From contig OENT01000087.1 of NCBI GenBank assembly GCA_900239685.1, forward strand, positions 168,880 to 232,879: DNA of 64,000 bases, read 5' to 3'. This DNA comes from Rotaria macrura (taxonomy: Eukaryota; Rotifera; Eurotatoria; Philodinida; Philodinidae). A model generated the notes under the pieces. The model was not told where the DNA came from and made no database searches. It saw only the letters and a program-made list of their open reading frames with translations. This document shows positions 23,122-36,000 of this stretch, piece after piece (the first letter of the stretch is position 1; the number at the start of each line of letters is the position of its first letter). A program made the position numbers and the translations under genes.

Positions 23122-26100
23122 TTGTTAAATCACTCATTATAGAGTGTCAGATATTCTCATTCCAAATAACATATATAAAATAAATCATCATAAATAACAA
23201 TCGCCGGTCAATACAGTGAACATCAAACTTATCTTTACATATGTACTCTTTATGTTGTATCATTTTTTTTCGTGTCTTTATTCTATTCTATTGAACACTT
23301 TTCTTTTTTTTTTCTTTATCCAACATGAAAAAGAAAACAAAAACTTTGAATCAATCACGCTTTTGCTTCAATCGAATTGGTTGAGAAAGAAAAACTTTTC
23401 ATTGACAGATGAATTATTCATACAGTATGAATAAATCTAGAAGAAGAAGAAGAAGTTGCTTGTATTATTATAAAGATATTAAAATGAAAATTGAGATGAT
23501 GGAGGCAGATGGTCAAAACCGTGAAAATCGATTATTATCACCTTTTCTTTTTCTTGTAAAGAGTCAATCGCTTTCTTATCATTCATATTAAGGAAATAAT
23601 CATTCTTTTGTCTTTTGATGATGAGATAAAAACTAAAGAGAGGACAAAAATTGAAGGCAATTTAAATGAATTAACTTTAGTATATATCGTGATGCAATCT
23701 TTTGTTGTTCGCGTGACCTGTCAAACAATAAAAGGGAAAGTTTGTTCCATCTCACAGGTGTCGTCATTTTCTTCCTTCTTTCTTTCTTCTTCTTCTTCCT
23801 ATTTAGATATTCAACATAAAACGAGTGTTAAACCTTTTAGATCGATAGATTCATGTTAACGAAACGAGATAGAGATATTTCTAATGAACTTTTCGTATAT
23901 AAATTAAAATTGATTTTCTTCCATCCATCTGTTACAGTTTATAAGAACCAAGAGATCATCTTTCTGTGTGATATAGATAGAGAGAGAGATCGAGCCTATC
24001 ACTTACATCATCACTAATTCTTTCAAATTGATTTTTTTGATTGTGTTCTTCACCATACAGATGTTAGAAGTTGATTCAATTAAATATTTTAAAACATATA
24101 AGAAAAAAAACAAAATTGAAAGTGTTCTGTTTTATTTCTGAAAGATGTGCATTTGTAAACATATACTTTTCGTTGAACTAAACAACGTTTATTAAATAAA
24201 CAATCGTTTCATCTGTTTTTTTCCTCTTTAAACACAAATGAAAACATTCATTTTCTCTTCTATTGACATAAAGAGAATATGATTGACACATTTGTGGCTC
24301 ACTGATGATCTATATACAAAGAAATAAAGATTAGACGATGAAGAAACTATACTTATTCTGTAGATTAATTATTCACTAGACTTGATGATTGAATGCAATT
24401 GAAGATAATACGTATATATATATATCACTATCGTATCAACAATTGAATTCTTTTCTATACAGCTGACTACTCGTTTGCCTTTTGTTGTTAATGGTTAATT
24501 CAAATAGTAGAAGTCAAGTTGATCTCCATTGGGATAAGCAAAACAATGTTTTTTCTCGACATTGAATATAAAATGAAAACTAGCGGATAATATTTTCAAT
24601 GTTATCTTAACTTATTTGTCTAGACAAATAAGTAAAATAAAAATATTGAAGAGTACCAGTTTCTCTCATCACTTGACTAATCATATTCACTAGTTGAGTA
24701 TCTACTTAAATACATTATCAATCCATTAAATAAATGCTTAGAAATAAAAATAGAAGCTTTATTTTATCGACTATTGACATGTTATTATCTCATTCTTCTT
24801 ATATTAAACAAATACATAAATATTCACAGATGTATATGTACGATGGACAAGAGAAGACATATTACTTCTCAAGTATTGTTAGATGTCACTATTTCATGAG
24901 ACTTAACATTTATCAAAACACCATATTGATCGAGAAATCTATCCAATCGGAAGACACAATAGCTTAATATTCTAAAAACATCTTCGTTGCGTCAATTATA
25001 CATACAAAGCACAAATAAATAATCCATCTCGTGTTTGCCTTACTGATTATACCTTTTTTTACATCTTCCAAATTTTGATAGTTTATATGTTTTATTTTCA
25101 CAATATTGAAAAGATTTTGTTTTCCTTTGTTTTAGTTGCGTAGAATAATATTTATTATTTCATTTAATATACGGATACCATTGGTATGACTACTCATTGA
25201 TTAATCGACAGCTTCTCGTAGTCAGAAGTCGAACCTTCGTTTTTTTTGTTTGTTTGGCAATAGAGATTATTTTACTCGTTGGTTAGATACAGAGAGGATG
25301 TCTTGAAGCAATTCTTCATATTTGAGAAAGATGAATATATTAAGTATTTGATATTTAAGTTGTATTCAAATCACAATCCAACTGGATTCAATTTATAGAC
25401 AGCAGTTATTGGCATTGATTCGATTTGTAGATCGAGCATATTCAAAGTTCGTATTTATTGTTGTAGAAAATGATTTGGAAAGCACCATTGATAAACTACT
25501 ACATTAGACGTTGATTGAATTCTTTTTGTTCGACCAGTTAATAGAGTTCGATCTCTGTGCAAAAACCGAGACAGGGAAATTTTCAGAAGGATAAATACTC
25601 ATAAATATTTCTTCGAGACATTTAGAAATTTGACTGAACTTTTAAACTATGCCAAGTGATTGTGTGATAAAATCAACAGATCGTATTGCGATGATGAGTT
25701 GCTGTCGAGAGATAGATCTTGTCATCACTTGAAAGTTGGAGAGATTGCCGCTAAAATGAAATACTGGTTGTCCCATTATGTTTGCTCAGCTTTTTGTTGT
25801 GTCCCATAGGTTAGTTAAGATAAATAATAAAATCTTAATCTCTTTCTCGAAAAATACGCCCGTCAAATTCTTTATAAACTTCTATTTCTTTTATTGTAAA
25901 AGAAAGGCACCGCATAGTTTTACACTGTAACTATGAATTGTACCTGCTCCCAACTTCTTGTTGGTTTTTTTCCGTATTTTTTCACAATATTAAGGCTGAC
26001 TGTTTTGTATTTTGAATAAATAGCCAAGTACTAATCTTTCAGAATTATTTAATGGTGTTTGATCGAGATCGACTTCTGTTAATGTGAAATAGAAATGAAT

Positions 26101-26645
26101 TATACGAGTTGATTCAACGAAAATAGATTCTTTCACAGTGTTTAGATATTTATTCAAGCTGAATAATAAAGTAGCTTAGGTTATTTAGACTCTGAGTAGA
26201 AAAATAAAATTAGTAGATAAAAATGCTGCGAAAAAGAAGTTATGTGGATTATACCTGTGATATCTAGAATGATCTATTCAAAAGAAAGAAATAGAAAACT
26301 GAATAATACCGAAATTATAAAAAAATTCACTTAACGAAATATGATATCGACCGACGACAGTCAGCTCGAGGAAACTTCATATATGTGTACAGTTAATTGA
26401 CAGTTTCAAAGGCTATCATACACCCAGTATATTCAGTCCGTAAGAAAAAAATTTTCCCATGACTACTAAATATTGATTTCATGAGACTTAGGAAATTTCA
26501 TGTCTCATCCAGACAAGTTTACCTCAATGTAAAAGTCTAGTCATTCAATAGCTAGGAACATAATATGTACCATAACTTGGAATAGCTATAAGTGTGAAAA
26601 TAAAATTTACGACTGCATCTTATAGAACGTTACATATCTGAATAA
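23122..26645. other. Gene-free stretch downstream of the Iroquois gene
   Basis: Low-complexity, AT-rich sequence with T and GAA-rich patches. No exon chain, RNA gene or transposase frame recognised. It contains a perfect 24-bp palindrome. Confidence 0.55.
24610..24633. repeat. Perfect 24-bp palindrome
   Basis: ACTTATTTGTCT joined directly to its reverse complement AGACAAATAAGT, centred on CTAG. Confidence 0.85.
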
Positions 26646-27092
26646 CCCAGTAGGTCCATTCCGACAATTGAATCCGATAGGATTTTTATCAAACCGACGC
26701 AGTCTGATCGGATTCAGGGAAACGGATTGATTCTCGAAGTTTTAGTGTTGAATTCCTATCGGATTCTACTGTAGGATTTAGACGGAATATGATGTAGGCT
26801 TATGACCCTCTTCTAACAATGTCCCCAGGTACTAATTAGTTGGCAATTAATAAAACAGGTTTATTCCATCGGATCAATCTGTATTTCAGAAATCCCATCG
26901 GAATCCTGGTTGAGGAATAAGTAAAGGGTCTACTGGGAAACTAGTAATTTATTGTTTGTGTGCCAATTACTACCTGATGACATCATTAGAGGTCTGTCAG
27001 AACCTGTAACGGATGTTGTCGGATTCTGACGGTTTTATAGAAATGCACCATGAAATCCAATCGGATCCAGTTGTCGGAATGAATCTTCTGGG
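26646..27092. mobile_element. CCC...GGG palindromic element, 447 bp, interior motif ATCGGATT
   Basis: The ends are inverted repeats of about 41 bp (33 matches or so): left CCCAGTAGGTCCATTCCGAC, right the complement of CCCAGAAGATTCATTCCGAC, both continuing into ATCCGAT-GGATTT. The interior repeats ATCGGATT-like words at least seven times in both orientations (for example near 26706, 26757, 26868, 26897, 27018 and 27058). Flanking dinucleotides (AA and TG) do not match, so the insertion is old or the ends are slightly misplaced. It lies about 300 bp before the ELL start. It has no coding capacity; a minus frame across it (26986-27195) is a shadow. Confidence 0.7.
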
Positions 27093-27392
27093 TGTGTGTG
27101 TGATCGTCAATTCCAATATTTTTGAATACCGAGATTTTCGAAAGCTCCGTGCTGTCGTTGTGTTTAGTTAGATTTTTATCAATTCGTCTTGACAATCGCT
27201 GTTTTATGATATTGATACACTTATCGTGATGTTTTAGATAAATGACAATTTTTTGAATATCTGAGATTTTATACGTCGAACATTATCAATAATAGTTCGT
27301 TCGATTTATAGTTAAAAGAATAAAAATAGAATTTTTAAAATATGATCAAATATTTCTTGATAATTTACTTTTTTATAGATAAAATTTTTAAA

Positions 27393-30300
27393 ATGTCAGG
27401 TAATCTTCCTGCAAAGCATAGATTTTGTTTAAATGAAGATTCATCATGTTCTAATGATGGAAAATTGCGCATATTTGTTAAATTAACTGATTCATGTATG
27501 AAAGCAATTGAAACTTATCTTAAAATAAATAAAAAACAAAATTCATCGAACAAAGCAACCATAAGATTTAATCCTAATGGAGGAGTAAGAATTAGTTTCG
27601 CTATTCGAATGTTTACTGAATTATTCTTAACATATTTCTTAGGATATGTCTATTCCAATAACGAATACTGACAGAAAAACATATTCATTTAATATTGCAC
27701 CTGAAAATAAAACACCTGAAGTCTTTCAATGTATCAAACAAATCAATCGAGAGTACGAACGAAGTTCTTTCTTGTTTCCATTCATTCTATTTATTTTTTA
27801 TTATTTTAATGAATAACTAGTCATCTTGAAAGTTGTGGTCGTATTGAACAACGACTTAATATTCATGCACAAGAAGATGTTTATTCAACGACCAAAACTA
27901 AAGTTACAGAATTTCAAAAGATTGAAGAGCAAACTAAAAAACAGTTCATTACGAATGATGTTTGATTTTATTTGTTTTAAATTCAATTTTTACATTTAGA
28001 ACAAAAGAAATAGGTGAAAGTTCAAAAACAATATTACAAAAGAAAACAAATAAACCATCAAGTCAACGTTCGTCAACAACAGCGGCAACTCTAAATAATA
28101 CAAAGCAACATAGAATAACGAGTAGTCAAGAACAATATGTTAGTCCAAGCCAGAATAGTAATCATCAATTGTTGTCGGAGAGACCATTAAGGTGTTTTGT
28201 TTTTAATTTTTTCTGCCGGTTCATAAAACAACGAAATAATTCTTTTATTTTTCTTAGAGAACGTCTCGTACATTTTTTAGCGGCAAGAACTTATAAGAAA
28301 CCTGATCTTCTCCTTCGATTGAAATATGGTTTGTGTTTTAATTGTTCTCTTTTATTGCGTTTTGATTTTAATAATTTTAATCGATCTTATTGGTATTTTT
28401 TTTTAAGAAGATGGTGGAGTACGTGATGATGAAAAAGATCAACTAGACTCAATATTATCATCGATAGCAACATTATCCAAATCCGGCGAATATAATATTT
28501 TGAAAGATATTTTGACTAGTGGAGAAATTCATTACGATTGGCCTTATTATCCAAAAGGAGAAGCATCCATGGTCAAAAAGTTTGTCATTGTTCTTGAATC
28601 TTGTTCCAATGTTTGCTTTTTATTTTTTTCAGACGATTAAAAGAACTTCAAGCAAATTCAGCAAAATCAACAATTAGTAAACCAACAAATGATGTTAGTT
28701 GTCGAGTTTTCATTCATTTACTAGAGACGTATTTCAAAGTATACCAAAAAGAATCGTCGTTTCTCTCAAAAGTCCATAGTCATACATCTTGTACAAGTAT
28801 TGAATAAGTTTTTTTCTCTGAACAGACGAATAGAGGTTCCATCATTATCTATATGTATGTTGTTAATTTTCGAATAGTCAAAAATGTATACATTCAAAGA
28901 ATTCCAAGCATAGACAAGTATTATTCAGCCGTTTCATTCAATTTCACAGTTAGGTATACAACATTGACGTTAGACAAGATACTGATCTATCCAAGTATCA
29001 GTTTTAGCGATCAGTATTCTAGTAATTTACTGTTTACATGTGACCGAATAAATCACGAAGACTTACACCATCAGAAATTTTATCACAATATTACCAGCTG
29101 TTGTAAAATGACCGTTCTTCTTATATAAGATTTCTTAGTTTGTCACTTTCTATAAGACTGATGAAAGTATGACAGCCTCTCTTTTACCAATATACAAAAT
29201 GCTTAGAGTTTTGAGTTGTTCAAATAGACAAATAGCAATGATTATCCTAAGTTCGTTTTTGATTTGGTGTTGCTTGAAAAATGCCTACGATCACTGTTGC
29301 ATATACGTATACATATATATATATATATACAATTATGACGTCAATCATAAAACTGATGGTTGTATATCGACGTATGATTTATCATCTACTTATATAGTTC
29401 TGGCAGAATCTTGAGTAGAAGCTAGTTTTCATCGGAATTGATACAATTCTTGTAACATAATCTATAGAACATAGGAAATCGTGCATGGATTATAAACTTT
29501 GTATTCCCAGCTATCTTCATTTCATTGAACTTCATAACTTCATCTTGTTATACATCAGTAAATCATGTGTTTGTATTTCATTTAAAAACTTCGCTGACAA
29601 AAAGTTTCAGCTATAAATAGCATGCTGAGGAAAATTTCGTTCACAAGAAACATTTATTTTGCACGTCTAAGAAAATTACAGTAGTCAGTTTTTTAGTACA
29701 TTGAAACTTTGAAACAAATTAAAATATTAATGGATCAGTGAAGAAATGTGATACGGTAATAGAGTTGACTGTAACGAGTCCGTATTTGTAGAAAGCAAAA
29801 CTGTCAGAGTCTTAAATAATAGTGGATAAGATAGGTACCCTTAATTTTCATATAATTTCAGTAGAAGATGCCGGATCTATTATAGCAACAAAGATTTGAT
29901 TGAAACAGTTGTGATCTAGAATAAAACTAGATGCCATAGATTTTAAAATTTTTCGAAAAGAGATTTTGCGATGCGTCTCAACATGAAATCCGATAGATTC
30001 GAAATTGAAAGCGGTGTTAAAATTGACAAATAAAGATTATCCTCATAAATGTGTTATTTATGATTGAATATATGCGACAAGATTAACACATACCATTTGT
30101 TTCTTTCGATTTCTAAAGGAACAAAGCCGATGTTGATCAATCATCATCTAGAATATAGCATAAAAATACTGCTACAACTAGTTGCTATCTGAGATAGAAC
30201 ACTACAAAATTTCATACGATTTTTAGGTTCAATTCGAGCAGAACTCAGTCATGAAAAATCACAAATCTAATGAGAAAAGTATTAGAACGAAAACTACCTA

Positions 30301-32960
30301 GAAAAAAGTCCTGTACACATTTTAATTCGTAGAGTCAGACAACCAAAAGCATGCAAAACTAATTTCGCATGTGAGAGAACAATTCGTAAGATACAAGATT
30401 TTGTTCTAGAAAAGAAAATCTTTTTTTTAATATTAAACACAAAATAATGATTTTTCTATATATTGTTTGTATAGGTGCCATCTGGATCTTCAATACCACC
30501 AAATCGTGTATCCATACCAACATCTAACTCAAAAACTCCAATAGGAAATAGTGTTCAACCAATAAAACCGCAAGCAAATACAGCATCATCCAGTATTCCA
30601 ACAAATCGTGCAACAACGAATGTCGAACGCAATCAAGTTGAAAATGAAGATATGATAACATCGACACAACATCCATTAAGTGACGAACGAATGCAACAAT
30701 GTAATGTATTTGAAAATTTACTTGATAGGAAGTAACATATTGAATGAGTCCATGAGTTAACTATAGAAAAAGAATCGTTTATTTTTCAGTAGCCGTCGTT
30801 CTTGATAAGAATGATAACAATTGTTTTGTCCTAGTGAAATCAATTATCATATCTCTTTGTTTTTGTAAAAAATGTTATCTCACCTATCTGATCAATTCGA
30901 ATATTGAGGACGATCAAGCTAATCACATCCAAACAGATAGCAGTAAACAACGACTCGTTTTATTTCTTGTTCATTTCGTATCAATGAAAATCGATGATAT
31001 GGGATTCGATCAGACAGAGAAAAACTCGAGCATTGCTAGCAGTCAAACTCAACTCATGAATGCAGTTAGCAGTTGACATTCAACTCGTTGATCTATAATC
31101 TTATTTGAATCGATTCTTACGCTACCCAGGTCAATAAAAACGGATATCCGTTACGGACCGTTGAGTGGACGCAGTTATAGGGACCGTCACATCATTAAAA
31201 TAGGGCCGTATACTCTGAAAATACGGCCCTATTTTAATGATGTTACGGTCCGCATAACTGCGTCCACTAAACGGTCCGTATCGTTCGACCTGGGTAGGAG
31301 TGATTTGAAAACTATTGGCACATAGTATACCGTACGAGTTTTAGACCGAAACTACATTTCAATGAAATTTTATCTATAGCTACTTGAATACATTTTAACA
31401 TAAAATATTCATATGCATTTGGAGTATTGCTCGTTGAGATATGAAAAAGTTAACCTAGACTCAACAGAGCATCTATGACAGCAGATAGGCTTCTTGAAAC
31501 TCTCATGTGTATTGATTATTGGGTATGTAAATTTCTGTAACTTGGTCAAATGTCAATATGCACCCGATGCACATTCACACTTTTAATGAAGTTATTTGTA
31601 GTATTTACAATCAAAACATATTCTTGATAAAAAAATGGTATCATGTGTAAGGCTTCGTTGTTTCATGTAAAAGAAATATCGTTGATGAGCGGGAAATATT
31701 CTATTAAGAATAAGAAATTCTAAATCACAGCATGTTTTTCTTTATCAGTGTTCGACAAAAAAAAGCACTATCTTTAGAATGGTACCCTACAGGTTATGGG
31801 TTGTATATGCGATTGTTACGGTGATGTCGCGCATTGACATCATCTCGCTCTCTATATATATATTATCCTCTATCTTCTATCATCTTTTCTCTTTGATCTC
31901 TATTGTTATTTTTCTTTTCGTTCTCCATATATTATATGTTCGTTCGTGTGAATATGAATAGAATAAAGTTCGTGCGAGTACATCTACACATTTATCACCG
32001 TGTATACATATACAAGAGAAACGAATCCTAACAGAGATAAAGAAGAACACATGCACAAAAGAATTCTATCGAATAAACGTTTTATTTCCGTGTAATAAAT
32101 GCTAGGAGAACAGTTTAGTTGTTTTCGAATGGTAGAAAAAAGTCGATGGTGACAAATTTGAGACTTGTTCAAAAATAAAAAGGTTTCACTGATGTTCGCT
32201 GTTGTTATATCCGATACAGATACTGTACACCATCTAATAACAATCTGGAGACTGGTTTTTCTTGCTGTCGCATATTCACTGGCTACATAGTATCGAATGA
32301 TTATTTCAACAGATATCTTCCTTAACAGGAAAATATTCTCAAAACATAATTTAACCGCGCTCGTTACCCTTCAATAAATCGCTGTTAATCAATTGAATTT
32401 CACTTAAAGAGCGATCGATTAAAAATGATTTTCTTTGTTCTAGTATCTGATATGTTGGATAAAATTTCAAATGCATTATCACAAACTGACAAATTCAATG
32501 ATCAGTTCGTTTTATATTCGCCGTTTTTTTTTTCTTGTGTTAACATAATCAAATAAATACATTTAGATTGAATAATGAAATGGAATCATTAGATGAAGAT
32601 GAAATCGATGATGCTGAAAAAGAATATAATCGTCTTGTTCCCGAATATAATTCATTAATAGATTATCTTAAACAAGTATCTGATAGATTTACTATTCTTC
32701 AACAGCAATTCAATGAAGAACAAGTTCGTTTTGTTTGATTAATAAATGAAACAAAATCATTTCTCTTTGTTTTTGTTCTTTAGACTAATGAAAAAGCGAC
32801 ACAAATAGTTGATGAATTTTTCAAATATGAAAACAATGATAGATTTATGCAAAAACGACAACGTCTTTTTGACTTACATTTTAAATTGAATCAGTTACAG
32901 AAAATTTTACAAAAAAATTCTCCCTCAAATAATTTCGATATATCTGAAGATGATGATTAA
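27393..32960 (+). CDS. ELL: ELL-family RNA polymerase II elongation factor, eleven exons, with an apparent +1 frameshift
   Basis: Exons: 27393-27584, 27643-27752, 27821-27944, 28000-28191, 28258-28328, 28408-28579, 28633-28693, 30475-30700, 32444-32504, 32567-32723, 32784-32960. ELL proteins raise the elongation rate of RNA polymerase II in the super elongation complex. The N-terminal ELL domain shows VKLTDSCMKAIETYL, the SIPITNTDRKTYSF and HLESCGRIEQRLNIHA blocks, and the diagnostic RPLRERLVHFLAARTYKKPD-LLLRLKY. A Ser/Pro/Thr-rich middle exon follows. The last two exons encode the C-terminal occludin-like helical domain (EYNRLVPEYNSLIDYLKQVS, then EKATQIVDEFFKYE), ending in an acidic tail. 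Length would be about 513 aa. Exon 3 needs removal of one base in the AAAA run near 27900-27903 to stay open; see findings. The donor of exon 8 (CAAT|GTAATG) is chosen by phase and is the least certain. Introns are about 55-80 bp except two of 1781 and 1743 bp. Exon 6 has a tandem AAGAAG acceptor. Confidence 0.85.
28694..30474 (+). other. Long intron 7 of ELL (1781 bp)
   Basis: GTTAGT...ATAG borders. Short frames at 28853-29128 and 29169-29414 and a TA microsatellite at about 29312-29329 are inside; nothing is recognisable. No element with clear ends was found. Confidence 0.55.
30701..32443 (+). other. Long intron 8 of ELL (1743 bp), with a MITE and an open frame behind an acceptor
   Basis: Phase-1 donor T|GTAATG to acceptor TTCTAG. 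Inside, an acceptor-like TTTTTCAG ends at 30789 and is followed by a frame open in the right phase to a stop at 31074-31076 (about 95 codons). This could be an alternative last exon lacking the occludin-like domain. The predicted peptide has a Cys- and aromatic-rich stretch not typical of ELL. The rest, apart from the hairpin element at 31125-31294, shows nothing. Confidence 0.45.
31125..31294. mobile_element. CCC...GGG hairpin element, 170 bp, in an ELL intron
   Basis: It starts CCCAGGTC and ends GACCTGGG, flanked on both sides by TA (31123-31124 and 31295-31296), which fits a 2-bp target duplication. Nearly the whole element is one hairpin. The inner arms AATAGGGCCGTAT and ATACGGCCCTATT face each other across a loop of about 9 bases (near 31214-31222). 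Outer paired blocks contain GTGGACGCAGTTAT and ACGGACCGT. The left arm has about 19 extra unpaired bases after the terminal motif. Non-coding. Confidence 0.8.
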
Positions 32961-33015
32961 TATGAACATTTTTTCTTGTTTTTTTTTCAGAAAATAAAAA
33001 AAAACACTCACTCAG
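32961..33015 (+). promoter_or_regulatory. 55-bp ELL-XPNPEP1 intercistronic region with candidate trans-splice acceptors and poly(A) signal
   Basis: After the ELL stop there is a pyrimidine tract (about 32969-32987) ending TTCAG at 32990, an AATAAA at 32993-32998 in an A-rich run, and then CACTCACTCAG directly before the ATG of XPNPEP1 at 33016. Such tight same-strand spacing with a poly-pyrimidine/AG signal is what trans-spliced operons look like. Spliced-leader trans-splicing is known in bdelloid rotifers; its use here is an inference. Confidence 0.45.
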
Positions 33016-36000
33016 ATGAGTTCATCATCGATCTTGTTAAATAATCTTCGTCAATTGATGAAATCAAAAAAATATTTTAATGACATCATTCATGCTTATA
33101 TTGTACCAACAACTGATCCACATAGAGTTAAATAATTTGTTTTCGTTTTCTGTATTCTTGTTTGTACGCATTATGGTTTTAATTCGTAATAGAATGAATA
33201 TGTGGCTGATCGTTATAAACGACGAGAATTCATATCGAAATTCACTGGATCTAATGGTTAAGAATTTTTCCTGTCTATTGACTAGCTAATGAGAAAACGA
33301 AATTTTCCTATTCATTAGGTACAGCTCTCATAACAGACACGGAAGCTTTCTTATGGACTGACGGTCGATATTTTGCTCAAGCTGAAAATCAATTAGATTC
33401 AACATGTTGGAAATTAATGCGTGATGGAGCAAAAGACGTTCTTTCAATAAAAAATTGGCTTTCAAGAGTAAACTGTTTTTATTGAAAGAAAAACAATAAT
33501 GAAATCAACGAAATCAAGAGTTTGATTTAGAATTTAGAAAAAAATTCTTTCGTTGGATGTGATCCTCAACTTGTTTCAATAAATGAATGGGAAGAATGGA
33601 AAGATACACTTGAGCAAGCAGACAAACAACTTGTACCTGTTCATGTTAATTTAATTGACATTCTATGGGATCAAGAACGACCACAATTACCAGATGAACC
33701 CATTTGGAAACATGATTTTGAATTTTCTGGTGGGAATTTCATTTTAATTATTTAGAAAAGAATGAGGCGCATTATTGTATTTCTAACTTGTCATTGTAGG
33801 TGCTTCCATCAGTGACAAACTAGAAAAAGTTCGTGCAAAAATGAATGAATATCAAGTTCATCATTTAATTATACATAGAACAGATGATGTGGCTTGTAAG
33901 ATGTTTTCTTTTATAATAACTTTATTCCTGCGAAAAATACTCGTGTTTTAATTTTAAAAATAGGGCTATTCAATTTACGTGGTGGAGATATTCCATTTAA
34001 TCCTGTTTTTCTTTCATATGCCATTGTATCACACGACCATATTAAGTTAGTCTGATATGAACATATAAATTCGTCTTTATTTTCAAATATATTCTTTAGA
34101 TTATTTATCGATTTAAATAAATTATCTGATTCGTTAAAAAAAGATCTCGAAAATGAACATGTTAATCTTTATTCATACGATTCATTTTATGAACAATTAA
34201 AAACCGATGTTGAATTCTATGATCAATCACAAAAATTCTGTGTAAATCTATTTAATATAGTGAAATAAAATAAATAAATAGAAAAGCAATTACTTTTAGG
34301 CGTCATCTTCATGCAACTATGCTGTACAAGTGATGATACCTAAAGTATGTTGTAATGCTATCTTTGTTTTTCTTATTATAGTCTTTTTTCCAAGAAACAA
34401 TTGGTCGTACAAGATGATATTGTATATGAATTGAAAGCTGTTAAGAATGCTTGTGAAATTCAAGGAATGAAACAAGCTCATGTAAGTTTGATTTCGTATT
34501 GAAATGATCAACTGATAACTGTCGTTGCTAAACATTGAAAGCTCTGGTTATCTGAAATTAGATTGCTTTATCTAGGAAATACTATGGATATTGATTTTAA
34601 TTGATTAATTCTTACATTAATAAAATTTCAACAACATTTGTATAAAAAATAATTAATGATGTATGATTAACATTCATCGACGAATAAAATAGAGATGCAC
34701 GACTATGTTCATTTGAGGACTGTAGCTTTTCCATCGTTACCGGTGAATGATTCAGTAATTCGTTTTTCTTTCCGTTCTTTGAATAGTGTAATTCTTCTTT
34801 CGAGTTTTTAAATGTAAGAAGACTAACTTAGAGAAGGACGATGAAACTTTCGACTGAATCAATTTTGGAATAAATTGATTGTAATTATCTCATAGTCGAG
34901 TAAGTTAAAATGATCGCACAATTAACTCATATTTGAAAGAAAATCAACAAGTGAAATCAACTTCTCTAGTTGATTTTCATTGATGTTCTGTAGAAAATAT
35001 CGATCGATAGGTTTTTACTAATAAAAACTAAACCATTGAAATTCATTTTCTGTTAGTTTTTAATGGTTAATACCTTATCTATCTGTAAATCGACGATTTA
35101 AACAAGAAAATGTCTATTTATATCAATACAGCGATAGTTTTCTTTTTCAATCTAGTCTATTTAGAATGTTGTATTCGTTCGATGAAAACATGCAGAGTTT
35201 TCTTTCAATAAACTTGATCAACTATGTATAACTGTTTCGAAAGTTTTGTTCTATGAATACTGCAGAATTGAAAATTATTCCACTGAATTTCGTTGTCTGC
35301 GAAATATATAATATGTTTCTTCATTTTCGAAGACTTTATATGTTTTGTTCTTATTGCAAAACATATTACAATAGATAACTATCTATGAATTTTTTAGCTG
35401 TAGGATCATATCGAACTAAATACCTAATACATCAAGCGTTATTCTTTCTGAACACAAGACTGTGTTTTATACTCTCATGAAGTCTTAGAAAGACACTTTT
35501 GAAAAAAGTGTTTTACAAGTTAACAACTGTGGGTTCAACAGTTTTCAATTTCTTTATTACGAATGGCACTAGCCCAAAATTATATACTAAAAACTATAAG
35601 AATTCGATGGTAAAAGGCCTGATTCCAAGAGAGTTCGAGATCATCCCCTCAAAAACCGATCTCGGCCCAGGTGCTTGCCAATCCAATGAAAATTTCTGAA
35701 AATGTTGGAGCTGTAATGGATAGACTACGGTAAACATGTCAGCCCCATGTCATGATATGTAAGGAAGATAGTCACCAAAATGCCGAGCATGACGTTGTCT
35801 TCTTTCCTAAATTCTAAGATTTTTATGTGGAAAAAAAATATGTTAGGCTGAAGATCCTGCAAGACTAAAAATGGGAGGTGGATGGGCAGTACACAAAAAT
35901 GCCTCTATTTTCAATAAAAACAAGTTGAATTGAGAAAAACGACGACATCATCCCCTGCATCTTAATACGCTCTTTCGAGGAAACAAAAAAAAAGTAAATA

